Source: Chrysomallon squamiferum
Lineage: Eukaryota; Mollusca; Gastropoda; Neomphalida; Peltospiridae
Assembly (NCBI GenBank): GCA_012295275.1
Contig: CM022672.1
Coordinates: forward strand, 34,313,673-34,368,672
DNA: 55,000 nt
Reading direction: 5' to 3'
Shown: in pieces, positions 12,018 to 38,856 of the stretch
How positions within the stretch are numbered: position 1 is the stretch's first letter
How the letters are laid out: each line of letters opens with the position of its first letter
Notes under the pieces: generated by a model
Database searches by the model: none
Seen by the model: only the letters and a program-made list of their open reading frames with translations
Told to the model about the DNA's origin: nothing
Program-made: the position numbers and the translations under genes

Positions 12018-12807
12018 TCTTTTGTAATACAGGAAAGTAAAATTGTTTTGAAAAATAAATGTAATTAATAAATGTGACAAATATTGCAAATCCTGAGTGA
12101 ATTAAATCAAATCAAACAAAAAAAAAAACACACAAAAAAACAAGCTATTAATAAATTAATGAGAAACACTCAAGTCGACAGTTAAAAAAATATATAAAAA
12201 AAAAAAAAAAAAAAAAAAAAAGAAAAAAAGGAAAGAAAGACTACATAGATACACATAAACATACATACACACAAGAACAGTACGCACAACATAAAACACA
12301 TGCACGCACATACAAATACATGTATACACAAACACTCTAGTCATATTTTTTAGTGGTGTCTTTAGTGAGAAATGTAAGCATCAAAAACTAAAAAATATTT
12401 TATTTTTTTACTTTCTAACATATGTATTTCTACATTTTTTACCTTATGTGTCGGTTATAAACTATTTTATTATCTCGTTTATAACGTCATTTGTGTCATC
12501 ATACAAACCTTCTTTTTGTCTTTTTTCTGATATATATATATATATATATATATATTTGCATTCATATACAAATGCATTAATACAACTCGATAATACAAAA
12601 TATATATATATTTGCCACAGTACACCTCAGTATCTCAGCTGGGTTTAAAATATAAGCGTTGTTCCATCACAAATGAACACAACTGCGTATGCCCTGAACA
12701 TTCTGCTATAGAAATATTGTTAGTAAAATATAAATTTAAGTTTTGTTGCTTTTCTCTGTTTTAGTCTACAGAATTTTATACAGTACAAATATTTTTCTAA
12801 GTTAGGA

Positions 12808-12892
<85 letters not shown>

Positions 12893-13439
12893 AATACCTA
12901 TATCTAACCACATATTTATATAAATGTCTTCTTACTTAAAAATGATTTAACGTTCTTTTTTTAAATTAAAATTTATTTAACGTTCTGTTTTTAAACTAAA
13001 CATAAAAGGAATTATTTATTAAATATTTTATTTATTTTTATTTATTTATTTTGTTTTGTTTGCATATTTATTTGTAGAATTTTTTTTCTTAACTTATTAA
13101 AATGTATTTAACTATGGTTCTAGATTCATACAAGAGTCTGCTTTTATGTTGTTGTTTTTATTTTTTATTATTATTTTTTTTTTTTTGCTTTATTTTCAGT
13201 CTAGTAAATCAGTAATACAAATGAATTACTATTACTTCATTATTTCTGTTTATTTATTAATTTTCATTCTTTGCTTATTCATTTTTTTTTTAATGCTTTC
13301 TTTATTTATTAAAATCTTAAAATACATTTAATTATCATTTATCTTCAGAATAACGTTTCTCGTAATTCAGAAATACAAATGAATTATTTCGAGGTTCAGA
13401 AGGTTACGTTAATATATTAAATAACGTTAACATTAAAAA
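11891..13439. repeat. Intergenic poly-T/poly-A, AT and CT tracts
   Basis: Poly-T near 11970-12016, poly-A near 12198-12222, (AT)n near 12530-12555, (CT)n at 12810-12889 and AT-rich TTTA sequence to 13330. No coding content recognised. Confidence 0.8.
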
Positions 13440-13960
13440 TAAGCGTAACGTAATAACCGTGGCAGAATTTACAACAGAACCGCGTCCTTAGCTCGCGTGC
13501 TAGTTGGCTCAGTCAGCTCGAGAGATGTAATTCTTTTGTCAAGAGATACAGAGCTAGTTTATATTATTAAGCCGTCTCTGCGAACTATAATGTTAAGTAA
13601 TTATAGTTATAACTCGTCTCCATGGAAATCACATTTGCATTACAAGCAAGTTCAAAGAAGTTCAATTACAAAAACGCGCGAAAATTTCATGGTGGATTAC
13701 GAAACGGTGTCTACTTGTTGCTTACTGGTGCGCGCGCAGCGCCATCTGTGTCCTACTAAATGACTATAATATGATAATGTTTGTCTCGGCGGAGACAGCT
13801 GTGTGTAACACGTCTATTTACAACTCGCTGATACAGACGTAGGCAATTAAACAACACTATTACTTGTTACGTACTAAATGATTACGAGAAATTAATGGTT
13901 ATCTGCCCCGCATGAAATTAGCTCTCGCGTAGACGAGACCAGAGAAAATTTACATTTTTT
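13440..13960. promoter_or_regulatory. Non-repetitive island with an octamer motif
   Basis: About 520 bases of complex, moderately CG-containing sequence. It includes a POU-type octamer ATTTGCAT at 13633-13640, homeodomain-like TAATTATAG near 13598 and a GCGCGC stretch near 13730-13740. Open frames in it are short and unrecognised. This is the clearest single motif among the intergenic islands. Confidence 0.35.
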
Positions 13961-14359
13961 TTTTTCTTTTTCTCTTTCATAAATCAAACTGGCGCAGACT
14001 TGAGATTAGAGGACTATAAATAGAACGTCTAATGTGTACTTTTTAAATAGCTGATAACATTCCGTAAATACATTTTGTATGCTTCAAAATGTTTTATTTC
14101 TGATAAAAAAATAATCCTGCGCTAACAAAGAGATTAATTAAGGTTTTTGTATTCACTTGTTAATAAAACACTTTATAAGCTTTTATACCGTGACGATACA
14201 TGAAAAATGTTCCTTTACATTTTTGTTTTAATTCCTGACTTTGGTATTATTGAATGTCAAGCGAGTTTTATATATCACAATTAACTTGAATTTTCAAATA
14301 TACATTTTAAAATGCAAAATATGAAATTACAAAACACACACACATACAGATAGACAGAC

Positions 14360-14363
<4 letters not shown>

Positions 14364-14424
<61 letters not shown>

Positions 14425-14457
14425 TTAATAAACCTATTAATATTTTATTATTATCAA

Positions 14458-14524
<67 letters not shown>
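14364..14524. repeat. Inverted pair of GA and CT microsatellites
   Basis: (GA)n at 14364-14421 and (CT)n at 14460-14524 on the same strand, separated by about 38 bases. The arms are complementary over more than 55 bases, so a single strand could fold into a long hairpin. Confidence 0.9.
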
Positions 14525-14527
<3 letters not shown>

Positions 14528-14879
14528 TGAATATTAGAAACTACTAGTATTTCATAGTAAGTTAGCCCTCAGTGGTTACATTTATATTTTATCCGACACT
14601 TTATGATTAAAACTATGGAGAAACATTATCCTTATTAATAAACGACAGAAATATGTGACAGACCAAATCACCACTGAAAAAAAAAATCATTTTTGTTACA
14701 AAAAAAAAAAAAAAAAAAAAAAAGGGAAAAAAGAAAAAGAAAAGAAGAATAAAAAGAATACGATATAGAAAACGATAATTAATTAACTTTTTGTTTTTGT
14801 CACTTAATTTATTTTGCACATTTTAATAATTTTTGCCCCTGTTTGTTCTCTTGAGCATTCAAATATTTTATTGCTTATC

Positions 14880-15094
14880 GAAATTGCCAAACTAAATATA
14901 ATTTGTTACACGAATGAAATGGAAATAAGAAGACAAATAAATAAATAAATTGCCAAACTAAATATAATTTGTTACACGAATGAAATGGAAATAAGAAGAA
15001 AACAAATAAATAAATAAACGTTGAGTAACACAGATTACCTGATTATCTTTCTTTACTAGAAATATTCAGATTATTTATTTATATATTAACATTT

Positions 15095-15135
<41 letters not shown>
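14880..15135. repeat. 66-bp direct duplication followed by a CA microsatellite
   Basis: A unit containing ATTGCCAAACTAAATATAAT occurs twice, 66 bases apart (about 14882 and 14948), each copy ending in an AAAT tract. (CA)n follows at about 15099-15135. Confidence 0.9.
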
Positions 15136-15139
<4 letters not shown>

Positions 15140-15189
15140 TTAATACAGATTCCGTCCAGTATTAAAACCATGTTTTTACCATAACTGGT

Positions 15190-15546
15190 CCATAACACGA
15201 CTGTGTTTTTCTTTTTATTATGATTTATACACATAGCTCTAAGCTATATCATCGTCGGATCTCACGTCAAAGGAGGAAGTATACTACAAAGGAACAATGG
15301 CGACTTAGACATTGCTTTTCGCATGAACGTTTTAACGGTATTACGGAATAATCCAGGAAACGTTGACTATTATAACATCTGCATCATTGCACCGGATAAA
15401 TTCTAACTAGTTTACACAAAGAAAAATATCAATTATTAATGGTGTTTTACAGGAAACGCTCTTATCGTGTCGTAGTCTGTAGCATGGTCTCGGACTCGGG
15501 TACTGCTTGTCAAACAAATACTTCCGGTTAATCTATCTTGTATCTG
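15190..15546 (+). promoter_or_regulatory. Probable SIN1 promoter and 5' UTR exon
   Basis: Unique sequence upstream of SIN1 contains an ETS-type site (ACTTCCGG near 15522) typical of housekeeping promoters. It ends in a strong donor, TATCTG followed by GTAAGT at 15547. The first coding exon begins with a matching acceptor (TTTCTTTCCAG, exon from 16173) and 27 untranslated bases before its ATG, so an upstream non-coding exon is required. The transcription start cannot be placed exactly. Confidence 0.5.
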
Positions 15547-15923
15547 GTAAGTTTCAGTTTTTGTCATAGTTTATATAGACGTCACTAGTTATTTTCGTCA
15601 ATACATTAAAAATAAACTCTATATATTCATTCTCCTCAAGTTCCAGCCAGAAAAAAAAAAAAAAAAATAATAAAAATAAAAATAAAAATAAAAATTACTT
15701 TATAATTAATAGGAGAACGTCAAAATAAGAACTGTTAGCTACTTTTATTAAGGAAATAGAAACGAATTATATAAGAACTGTTTTCAGCATGACGATGATA
15801 ATAGTGAACAGTTATTGAGTTAGTAATATTAATTAAAAAAAATATTGTCACATTCAAACAATAATTTTGTTTTTTAAATATTTTTTCCACTTGATTTGTT
15901 AATAAAATAATAATTTAAAAAAG

Positions 15924-15955
<32 letters not shown>

Positions 15956-16061
15956 ATAATGATAATAATAATAATAATAATATTAACACCACCAAATATA
16001 ATAATCGTATAATGATAATAAATACAACAAAAAATCCCCAATAAAAATAATAATAAACTAC

Positions 16062-16122
<61 letters not shown>

Positions 16123-16172
16123 CCTTTCATGTGTAGCTATTTAATTTTGTTTAAAAACTATTTTCTTTCCAG
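15547..16172. repeat. Probable first intron of SIN1, ACT and AAT tracts
   Basis: A short poly-A run near 15652, (ACT)n at about 15925-15955 and (AAT)n at about 16061-16121 lie in otherwise AT-rich sequence between the probable 5' UTR exon and the first coding exon. Confidence 0.7.
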
Positions 16173-16199
16173 GATGATTTGTTATTAATACAAACAAAC

Positions 16200-25469
<9,270 letters not shown>

Positions 25470-25570
25470 CAAAACATTTCACCGCCAAGAACGTCTTTCA
25501 TTTTTCAGCGCAGAAAGTTGTTTTTTTTGTTGTTTTTTTTCTCTGGTTATTTGAAAGGTTCTTAGTTCAT

Positions 25571-25576
25571 AATAAA
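25571..25576 (+). terminator. Probable SIN1 polyadenylation signal
   Basis: A canonical AATAAA about 102 bases after the SIN1 stop, followed by T-rich sequence. A second candidate lies near 25850. Confidence 0.5.
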
Positions 25577-25579
25577 AAT

Positions 25580-26754
25580 GTGCTGAGCGATTGTTATAGA
25601 AAAAAACTTTTCATTCATTCCTATTTTATTCTATTTCTTTCTGTCTCTCTGTTGCCTCGAAAATAAAAAAAAAAAAAAAATTAAAAAATTATCAATTACA
25701 GATTAAAAAAAAAAAACAGATATTTTTTTTCAGTTTTCAGACCAAATTAAATTTAATATTTCTTTTACTCTTTCATACATCTTTTCTTTTTTCTTTGTTT
25801 CCTTTTTTTCTTTTTTAGGTATGCTTACAAAAATACTGATTTATATATAAATAAAGAAATTCCTTAAAGCTGTTAGACAAGTAACTTAACTGAACTTGTT
25901 TAGTTTGATGTTGATGTTGAAGGTTTAATAGAAATGGTTGAAAATTGTTGGTTGATAAATTTAGCTTGCTTAGGTTTTTGTTACAGTGATGATGATGATG
26001 ATGATAGTGACGTTGATAATGATGGTGATGATGATGATAATATAATTAATAATAATAATAAGAAGAATCTTTAAAAAAGGTATAGGTTTACTGTTGACAG
26101 TGAAAATAAACTTGGTTAGGTTTTCATTAAAATGATGATGATGATGATAATGATAATAATCTTTCAGAATGGGTCTAAATCTATTTACTGTTGATAGTTA
26201 CAGTAAAATTTACATTGTTAATGTATCACCATTGTTAGAAATGGATTTAGACCAAAATGTAAAATAATTTCATACTTGTATGAAATTTGGTAGTTTCTCG
26301 TGAACTGTTATGTAAGTCACATTGTTTTGTTACCTGCTCATGTTGACTGCCATTACTAATAAATGAATGCCATTGAATGCCAAAAAATGAATGCCAATAT
26401 TATAAGCAGTTACAGAAAGTTTAATATGTGCTGGTTTTTGTACTGTAATCGTTTCTAGTTATTTACATTTTCAAGTGGAAGTCTGAATGTAGATGTTCAA
26501 AGTTGTAAACATTTTGACTGTTTAAAGTTTTATGGTGTTGACCTTTTACGTTAAAAGATTTAAGCTGTTAACATAAAATTAGTTCTTATGTCATGAGATT
26601 TCGCAATTACATCATCAGAATTCACTCATTAAATACAAAGATGTAAGTTTCATATATTTTTGTTACGTTCAAGTAGCCAAAACAAAAGGTTACAATACTT
26701 TGTTCTCTGTTAAACCTTGGAAAAAAGGCAAGATCATAAAAAAAAAAAAAAAGT
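25580..26754. other. Spacer downstream of SIN1
   Basis: AT-rich unique sequence with ATG/ATGATG tracts near 25987-26040 and 26132-26158. No coding exon was found. Confidence 0.5.
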
Positions 26755-27051
26755 CTTTGCATGTGTGAAAGAATTTTGTTGGTGTTGCGATGAATTACGT
26801 GGAAAACAATGTTTGTATTTATTTTTAAAAAATACTGGACGAACCTTCTCAGGGAAATAAAACTATGAACTAAACTGTAATGTTTATTATTATTATTATT
26901 TTTTTTTTTTTGTTTGTTTGTTTCTTATTCAATTAAAAATGAAAAAGAAGAATAATAATAAAGGTGCATGTAATTCTGCTAGCAGTATTTTTTAACTATT
27001 ATTCAGTGACTCGTAAAACAATTCTAATAATCATTTTTCATAATCTTATTA

Positions 27052-27100
<49 letters not shown>

Positions 27101-27376
27101 GACATCGAAAATGCATTCGCAAAACAAGTAATAAGTACATAAATACAAAAATCTCTCATGGAAATGGAATCAAAATAAATAAACAAACAAAACAAATGCA
27201 GAAAGACAAAGAAAAACAGCAGTTAATTTTAAAACTTGACACAGACAAAGAAATAAAACTGTGTGAACTGAGCAGATGTTACGAAACTTACAGACGCCAG
27301 GTTTTGGAAGGCCAACGTTTTCTAACTTCTTTTTTTTTTTTTTTTTTTAATGCGATAACATATCAGTGACGAAAAC
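26755..27376 (+). repeat. Paralogous spacer unit preceding LU-1
   Basis: This stretch matches, in the same order, the spacer after LU-1 (about 31785-32500). Shared parts include ATTTTGTTGGTGTT, AAAAAATACTGGA, the AAATAAAA-TGAACTAAA polyadenylation-like block, GCATTCGC, the CTCTCA(T/C)(G/T)(G/A)AA block and the sequence ahead of the signal-peptide exon. It is the left end of the duplicated LU gene unit, without a gene copy to its left. An ATT tract (27057-27100) and a poly-T run (27330-27350) interrupt it. Confidence 0.75.
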
Positions 27377-31622
<4,246 letters not shown>

Positions 31623-31873
31623 AACGTATTTGAACTGTTGTAACGTTTTGACCTTATTTGCGAAGAACGAAGTCCAAGCGTCATAAAGTTATTACGTCAT
31701 CACATTTAGTTATTACATAAAGTTATTGCACTAGATTTTCTTGTTACGTAAAATTATTATGTCACCATATTTAGTTATGCCACTTGTGAAATAATTTTGT
31801 TGGTGTTATGGTGAATTATATGTCAAACGATGTTTGTCATTATTTAAAAAATACTGGATCAACGTTTCATTGA

Positions 31874-31879
31874 AATAAA
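31874..31879 (+). terminator. Probable LU-1 polyadenylation signal
   Basis: AATAAA about 250 bases after the LU-1 stop, in a block also kept in the 26.8 kb spacer. Another AATAAA overlaps the stop codon itself (31618-31623) but would leave almost no 3' UTR. Confidence 0.45.
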
Positions 31880-32164
31880 AATTTGAACTAAAGTCTGTAA
31901 TATTTGATTATTTATTTATTTATTTAAAAAAGAAGAAAGAAGAAATGTCTGCATACAATTGTACTAACAATATTATTTAACTGTCATGCAATCACTCGCT
32001 TGAAAATTATAAATTAAAATATTAATTTTTTATGATCTTCTTTTTCTTATTTATTTATTTATTTATAAAATAAAAAAGAATTATGTATGTAATTGTACTA
32101 ACCGTATTATTTACCTGTCTTGCAATCAATCACTGGTATAAAAATTATAAAAGTATTTGTTTGT

Positions 32165-32199
<35 letters not shown>

Positions 32200-32500
32200 T
32201 TATTATTATCATCATCATCATCATCATCATTATCTACATCATTTATAATGAAAGCCTAAAGGCATTCGCTAAATGAGCAACAGCAACAAGAAAAACAAAT
32301 ATTTTAAATTATCTCTCACTGAAACAGAACACAAAAGCAGTGAATCTTACAAATGGCTTTGACAAAGAAACAAAACAATGTGTGAAATTCCAGATGTTTT
32401 TATCAAAGCGTACAAACACCAGATATGAAAAAGCCAGCGTTTCCTATTCTTCGTTTCCTTTTTAATCTTATTTTTAGTACGATAATACATCGATAAAAAC
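31880..32500. other. Spacer between LU-1 and LU-2
   Basis: TTTA/ATCATC tracts (32160-32230) and unique sequence resembling both the 26.9-27.4 kb and 36.4-36.9 kb spacers. An acceptor-like TTATTTTTAG about 22 bases before the LU-2 ATG, also seen in LU-3, hints at an intron in the 5' UTR. Confidence 0.6.
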
Positions 32501-33223
32501 ATGAATGTTATTGCATGCTTATTAATATTTGCAGTTGGTGAGTTCATTCTTGAATCATTTTTTAAAGTTTTATGAAATAATATTTATTTCTTTGTTTGTT
32601 TATTTCGTGTTTGATAATTAATTAATTCATTTTTTGTTTATTGTTTTATTATTTATTTATTTGTTTGCTTATATGTCTTTTTACTAATACCTCTGTTTAA
32701 TTACAGTTCTTATTAAGAAAATGTTTTAGTAAAATATTTAAAATTGTTTTCTTGTGATTATTAACCAAACAGATAACCTAACAAAATTCATTAAATTACT
32801 ATTATTGTTACTATTATTATTGTTGTTGTTGTTGTTGTTGTAGTTACTAGTGGTGATAATCGTTGTAATACTTGTAGTATTTTATACCTCTTATACATAG
32901 CAGACGTAACGGTAATACTTGATTATTAATGAAAGAGTTACGGTAACGTAAATCTAAAATAATGTTACAGTTGTTGTAATGGTCGTTGTTGTTGCAGTTA
33001 CTAGAGGTGATGATGAGGTGGTAGTAGCAGTAATCGTAGCATCACTAACTGATTTTCATTTTATTGTTTTTAAAACTGTAGTTACAGCAGTGAATATTCC
33101 AAAAAGTACAGCATTGGGAGTAACGTCACCAGGTAAAATTTAACACACACACGCACACACACACACACGCACGCACGCACAGAGACACACGCACGCACAT
33201 ACGCACCGATATATGAAATTAGC

Positions 33224-33279
<56 letters not shown>

Positions 33280-33371
33280 AGAGAGATCAAAATAATTAGG
33301 TTTATAAGCAAATCATTATATTAGTAGTTCCTATAAATAAAAACATGATAACTTTAAAATAATAATAATAA

Positions 33372-33434
<63 letters not shown>

Positions 33435-33812
33435 AATAAAATAAAATAAGAATTAAAGACAAAATAAAATAACATAAAAAAACAATGAAATAATAATAAT
33501 AAAACAAAATAAATAATATATTAAATAAATCTAAAAAATAATTAAAAACACTACTCCAGATAATAAGCAAATACAGTCTCTTTACACCAGAGTTATTTTT
33601 TTTTAAGTTGAGTGTTTTCAGTGTATCGAAGATTCAGCGAGAGGAATCAAATGTAACCACCAGAACAACACTGTTCAATGCGACCCAACACAACCGTATT
33701 GCGTCACACATTACCAGGGAAATAGTAGCCATTACGTCATTGACAGAGGGTACGTCATACGTTAAGTTACCTGTTACGTAGAAAGCGTAGAAAAGAAATA
33801 AAGAACAAGAGA

Positions 33813-33895
<83 letters not shown>

Positions 33896-34388
33896 TAACT
33901 GTTTCTTTATCAGATGTTCCACACAAGGGAAATGCCATTCCAACTGGTGGATGAAAACGATGCTTATCAAAGAATGTTTTCGATTGGACGTGCAGCACAG
34001 CACGTCACGTGATTCGCTAGACTGTTATTTCTGCTGTAACGGATCTTTGTGCAATCACCCGATCAAGGTGATGCCAGATCACGTGTTAATGTCTACTGGA
34101 GGTGACAATAGCTGTAGATTTAATAGATAAAACTAAACCAAACAAAACAAATATTAAACAGTTAAACACAATAAATACATAGAAACATAATCAAACAAAC
34201 GAACCTACAATCAAATAAATAAATAAATAAATTAATTAATTAATTAATAAGAAAATAAATAAATAAATAAGAAAATAAATAAATACACAAATAAATAAAT
34301 AAATAAATTTGATTTAATCTTTGACTTCTTTTCAGCTGCTGTGTATTTTTTTTATCATTTTTTTTATAATTTTTTCTTCCGACGTTAC

Positions 34389-34441
<53 letters not shown>

Positions 34442-35030
34442 ATATTTGCAGGCAATAGCTACAAACATACTCAAAGAAGACACACACATACACATATAGA
34501 CACAGGAATACCCAAACACACAGACACACGCACAGACACAAGAATTACACAAACACTCATAATGTGTAATTTTTGCTGTGAGTTCGGTCTTTATTCTTTC
34601 TTTTTTGAGGGGGTATAATTGAATTAAATTTAAAATTTTAAAAATTTACTGTTACTGTTCTTTAAATGACACTGTTTCTAAAAGCAGAATAGTTTGATAA
34701 AATAATAACTATATTCTGTTAACAGCCATTTCTAACTTTACAGCGACAACTGTGACACCGGTACCAACAACAACAGCTACCAGGCCAGTAAACAAACGTA
34801 TGTGAAACTTGATTTTTGTTTTAAACAAATAAGGAGCTAAAATTAAATCTGGAAAAAAAAGTCTTGATATAAAATGTTCGTTAGGAGTTAAATAGAGGAG
34901 TATTCGCTTTCATAACAAAATAAAGCCAAGATGATCATGATGGTAATAATGATGATTTAATATTATGGCACTACTACTGCTACTATTACTACTGCTACTA
35001 CTACTACTACTACTACTACTAGTACTACTG

Positions 35031-35063
<33 letters not shown>

Positions 35064-35411
35064 ATAATAATAATAATAAAATATTCTGACAATAATCTCA
35101 ACATTACCACCGCAAATACAAAAACTATCACATTAACAGCAACAACAATGACAACAACAGCAGCAATACAACAACAACTACTACTACTACCAGCTAATTA
35201 CTATTTTGATTTCACAGCTATCGACTGCTATGAAAATAACCACAAACGGCGCTGCACTTCCGGTTACTGCCTGACTACCGTGATTGACAACGATGGGTTT
35301 AACAGAGCCGTAATAAAAAAGTAAATTTTCTTTATTTTAGAATTTTAAGACTTGAAACTACAGTATATCATGTTTAAATCTTTGTACGTTTAAAAAGTGT
35401 TGTCACTGAAA

Positions 35412-35442
<31 letters not shown>

Positions 35443-35545
35443 ATATTAAAAGAAAGAAAGAGAAAAGAGTGAAAAAAGAAAAGAAAAAAAAAACAAAGTA
35501 AAGAAACAAATATTGATGATGATGATGATGATGATAATGATATAA

Positions 35546-35597
<52 letters not shown>

Positions 35598-36088
35598 GTA
35601 ATAATAATAATATGTTTTACTTCATAGGAGAATCGCGAGAATCTACATACTTACAACTGTCAGAAGAAAAAAGAATCACAAATTCAAATATTAGTCTTTT
35701 TCTTGATATAATTTGATTCTGTTTTCTTTTTAACTGTTTCGTTCTCTCAGTATCTATAAGATAATGACGTTACGTCATTCAATTGTTGTGACGTAAATTC
35801 CGACGTTATTATTTACCGAATATTTAACCGTTTAAACAGATGTTTCTCAAAGTAAATTTATGATTATAGACAAAACTAATGTTTCTCGAATTGCTCATTT
35901 ATTTTAAGAAAAATATTAATGTCATGCTAGTTTTAATGTTTAATAAATGGCTAGAATGAGAATAACATTTTTATTTATTATTTGTTGTTTGTTTATTTAT
36001 TCTTATTTATTTCTGCTTGTTTTTTGTTTATTTAATTTTTGTTTATTTATTTGCTATTATTTTTTAATTTTTGTTTATTTATTTGCTT

Positions 36089-36120
<32 letters not shown>

Positions 36121-36360
36121 TGTTTATTTATTTTGTTATTTATTTATTTATTTGTTTACAGATGTGTGGACAGACACGAGTGTTACACAAAATGGTGGCT
36201 GCAGACGTCAGATGATGACGTTTGTTTAGATCTCATGTCAAGGGGAGACAAACCTAGCGGACTTAACATCGTCTGTAGTTACTGTTGCCAGGACGACGAA
36301 TGTAACAAAAATCTCTATCCTCCCCAAAACACGCTGTTTAACGGCAGATTGTCTGAATAA
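32501..36360 (+). CDS. LU-2: secreted two-domain Ly6/uPAR-like protein (intact copy)
   Basis: Exons 32501-32537, 33082-33132, 33608-33749, 33914-34101, 34726-34797, 35218-35320 and 36162-36360 sum to 792 nt (263 residues plus stop) with consistent phases (1,1,2,1,1,2). Signal peptide from MNVIACLLIFAV. Domain 1 has 12 cysteines (CFQC to CYFCCNGSLCN). A single 24-residue Thr/Pro linker exon follows. Domain 2 has 10 cysteines: it lacks the pair equivalent to the loop-I disulfide but keeps the two extra cysteines around the WW motif, ending CSYCCQDDECN. Phase-1 introns flank each domain and a phase-2 intron splits it, as in vertebrate uPAR/Ly6 domains. No membrane anchor is seen. This is the best reference copy of the family in the window. 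Function unknown. Confidence 0.88.
33355..33450. repeat. AAAT microsatellite in a LU-2 intron
   Basis: (AAAT)n between the pro-segment exon and domain 1; LU-1 has an AAT/AAAT tract at the same place (27824-27900). Confidence 0.9.
33817..33892. repeat. AAT microsatellite splitting LU-2 domain 1
   Basis: (AAT)n in the phase-2 intron inside domain 1. LU-1 (28517-28573) and LU-3 (38398-38452) carry AAT arrays in the same intron, so the repeat predates the gene duplications. Confidence 0.95.
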
Positions 36361-36468
36361 AACGTATTTGAACTGTTGTAACGTTTTGACCTTATTTGCG
36401 AAGAAGAAGTAAGTATCATAAAGTTATTACGTCATCACATTTAGTTATTATTAGGGTTCGAAAACCGG

Positions 36469-36526
<58 letters not shown>

Positions 36527-36527
36527 G

Positions 36528-36590
<63 letters not shown>

Positions 36591-36875
36591 TATAATTATT
36601 GTTATTATTATTATTTATAATGAAAACCTAAATGTATTCGCTAAACAAGCAACAAGAAAAACAAATATTTAAAATTATCTCTCACTGAAACAGAACACAA
36701 AAGCAGTGAATCTTACAAATGGCTTTGACAAAGACATAAAACAATGTGTGAAATTCCAGATGTTTTTATCAAAGCGTACAAAACACTAGATTATGAGAAG
36801 TCTATCGTTGCCTTTCTGTTTTCTGTTTTCATTTTTATAATCTTATTTTTAGTAGGATCACACATCGATGAAAAC
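36361..36875. other. Spacer between LU-2 and LU-3 with a long ATT array
   Basis: (ATT)n from about 36474 to 36610, then unique sequence closely matching 32240-32500 (for example GTGTGAAATTCCAGATGTTT), including the acceptor-like TTATTTTTAG before the LU-3 ATG. Confidence 0.8.
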
Positions 36876-37569
36876 ATGAATCTTGTTATAGACTTATTGA
36901 TACTTGTAATTGGTGAGTTCATTCTTGATTTGTTTGTAGTGTTTTATGAAATAATATTTATTTATTATTTATTTGTAGGGTTTTAGAATTTTAGAAATAT
37001 AATATTTATTTATTGATTTATTTGATTTATTTGTTTTATTTGTTTTATTTGTTTTATTTATTAATAATTCTATTTATACTTAATGTACTTGTTATGGAGA
37101 AATAGTAAAATATTTTTTTTCATTGTTAAAGATTTTCCAGTGATTATTAAACAAATAAATAGGCTTATTTTCCCAACTGATTACCTTATTTGTAGTGAAA
37201 TGTTACAAAGACAATCGTACTAATGTTGTTGATTTTATTATTTTATTATTATTATTAGTAGTAGTAGTAGTAGTAGTAGTAGTAATAGTAGTAGTAGTAA
37301 TAATACTAGCAGTAATAATAGTAACGAAGCAGCAGTAGTCATGGTAATAGTAGTAGTAATAATAATAATGGTAGCAATAGTGGTAGCAGTAGTAGTAGTA
37401 GTAATAGTAGCAGAAACGATAGCAGTTGTTGTAGCAGTCGTAACTGACCACCATTGTATTGTATTTAAACACTGTAATTACAGCAGTGAGCAGACCAAAA
37501 TGTGGAGCATTAGCGAGAACGCCATCAGGTAAAATTCATGTATGCACAAAACATATCAATTATATAGTT

Positions 37570-37676
<107 letters not shown>

Positions 37677-38397
37677 CCGTAAAATAAACAAAAGGAACTG
37701 AAAAGCAAAACAAAATAATAATAAATAAATAAATAACAAGGAAAAGAAAGAATGAATAAAAATCCTCCAACAGTTTACGATTCAGATATCAGAGTATGAA
37801 GCTACAATCTTTATTATTTATTTACTTATTTACAGTTTTGCTTTATTCGTCGTGATTATTATTATTATTATTATTATGATTATTTTAATTTAGCTGGTAT
37901 ATCCGATCCAAGAATAGACAAGCAAGTACATTTTTATATACACCAGAGTTATTTCTTTTTAAGCTGGGTGTTTTCAGTGTGTTGAAGATTCAGCGAGAGG
38001 AATCAAATGTAACAACAACACTGTTCAATGCCACAAATCAGAACCTTACTGCGCCACTCATTACCATGGAAATAATAGCCATTACGTCATTGACAGAGGG
38101 TACGTAATACACTAGTTACCTATGACGTAGAAAGAGTAGAAAATAGATAAAGAAGGAAAGAACAAAATAAATAAGAGGAATAATAATAATAATAATAATA
38201 ATAATAAAGACAAAGATGTTAATAATATACTATAAAATAAATAAAACGAAGGAACAAAAACAATTTTTATTGCACATAACCTCTGTATTTAAAAAATTAA
38301 AAAATAATAATATAAATTTAAGAATTAAAAAAAATTAAAATTAAAAAAATTAAATAAACTAAAATGTAGTAGTAGCAGTGGTAGTAGTATTGTAGCA

Positions 38398-38453
<56 letters not shown>

Positions 38454-38761
38454 TAAGTGTCTCTTTATCAGATGTTCCACACAAGACAAATGCTACTCCA
38501 ACTGGTGGATGAAAACAAGGCTTAACTATGAATGTTTGCACACAGATATTCTGCAGAGAAACATCACGTGATCCTCTAGACTGTTATTTTTGCTGTAATG
38601 GGCCTAGATGCAACTACCCGAACTCGGTGATGCCAAATCTTATGATAATGACTACTAAAGGTGACTGTAGTTGTTTATTTCATAAATAAAATTAAACAAA
38701 GCAGAACAAACAAAACATAATCAAAATAAAACAAAACAGAATACATAGAAACACAAAGAAC

Positions 38762-38765
<4 letters not shown>

Positions 38766-38856
<91 letters not shown>

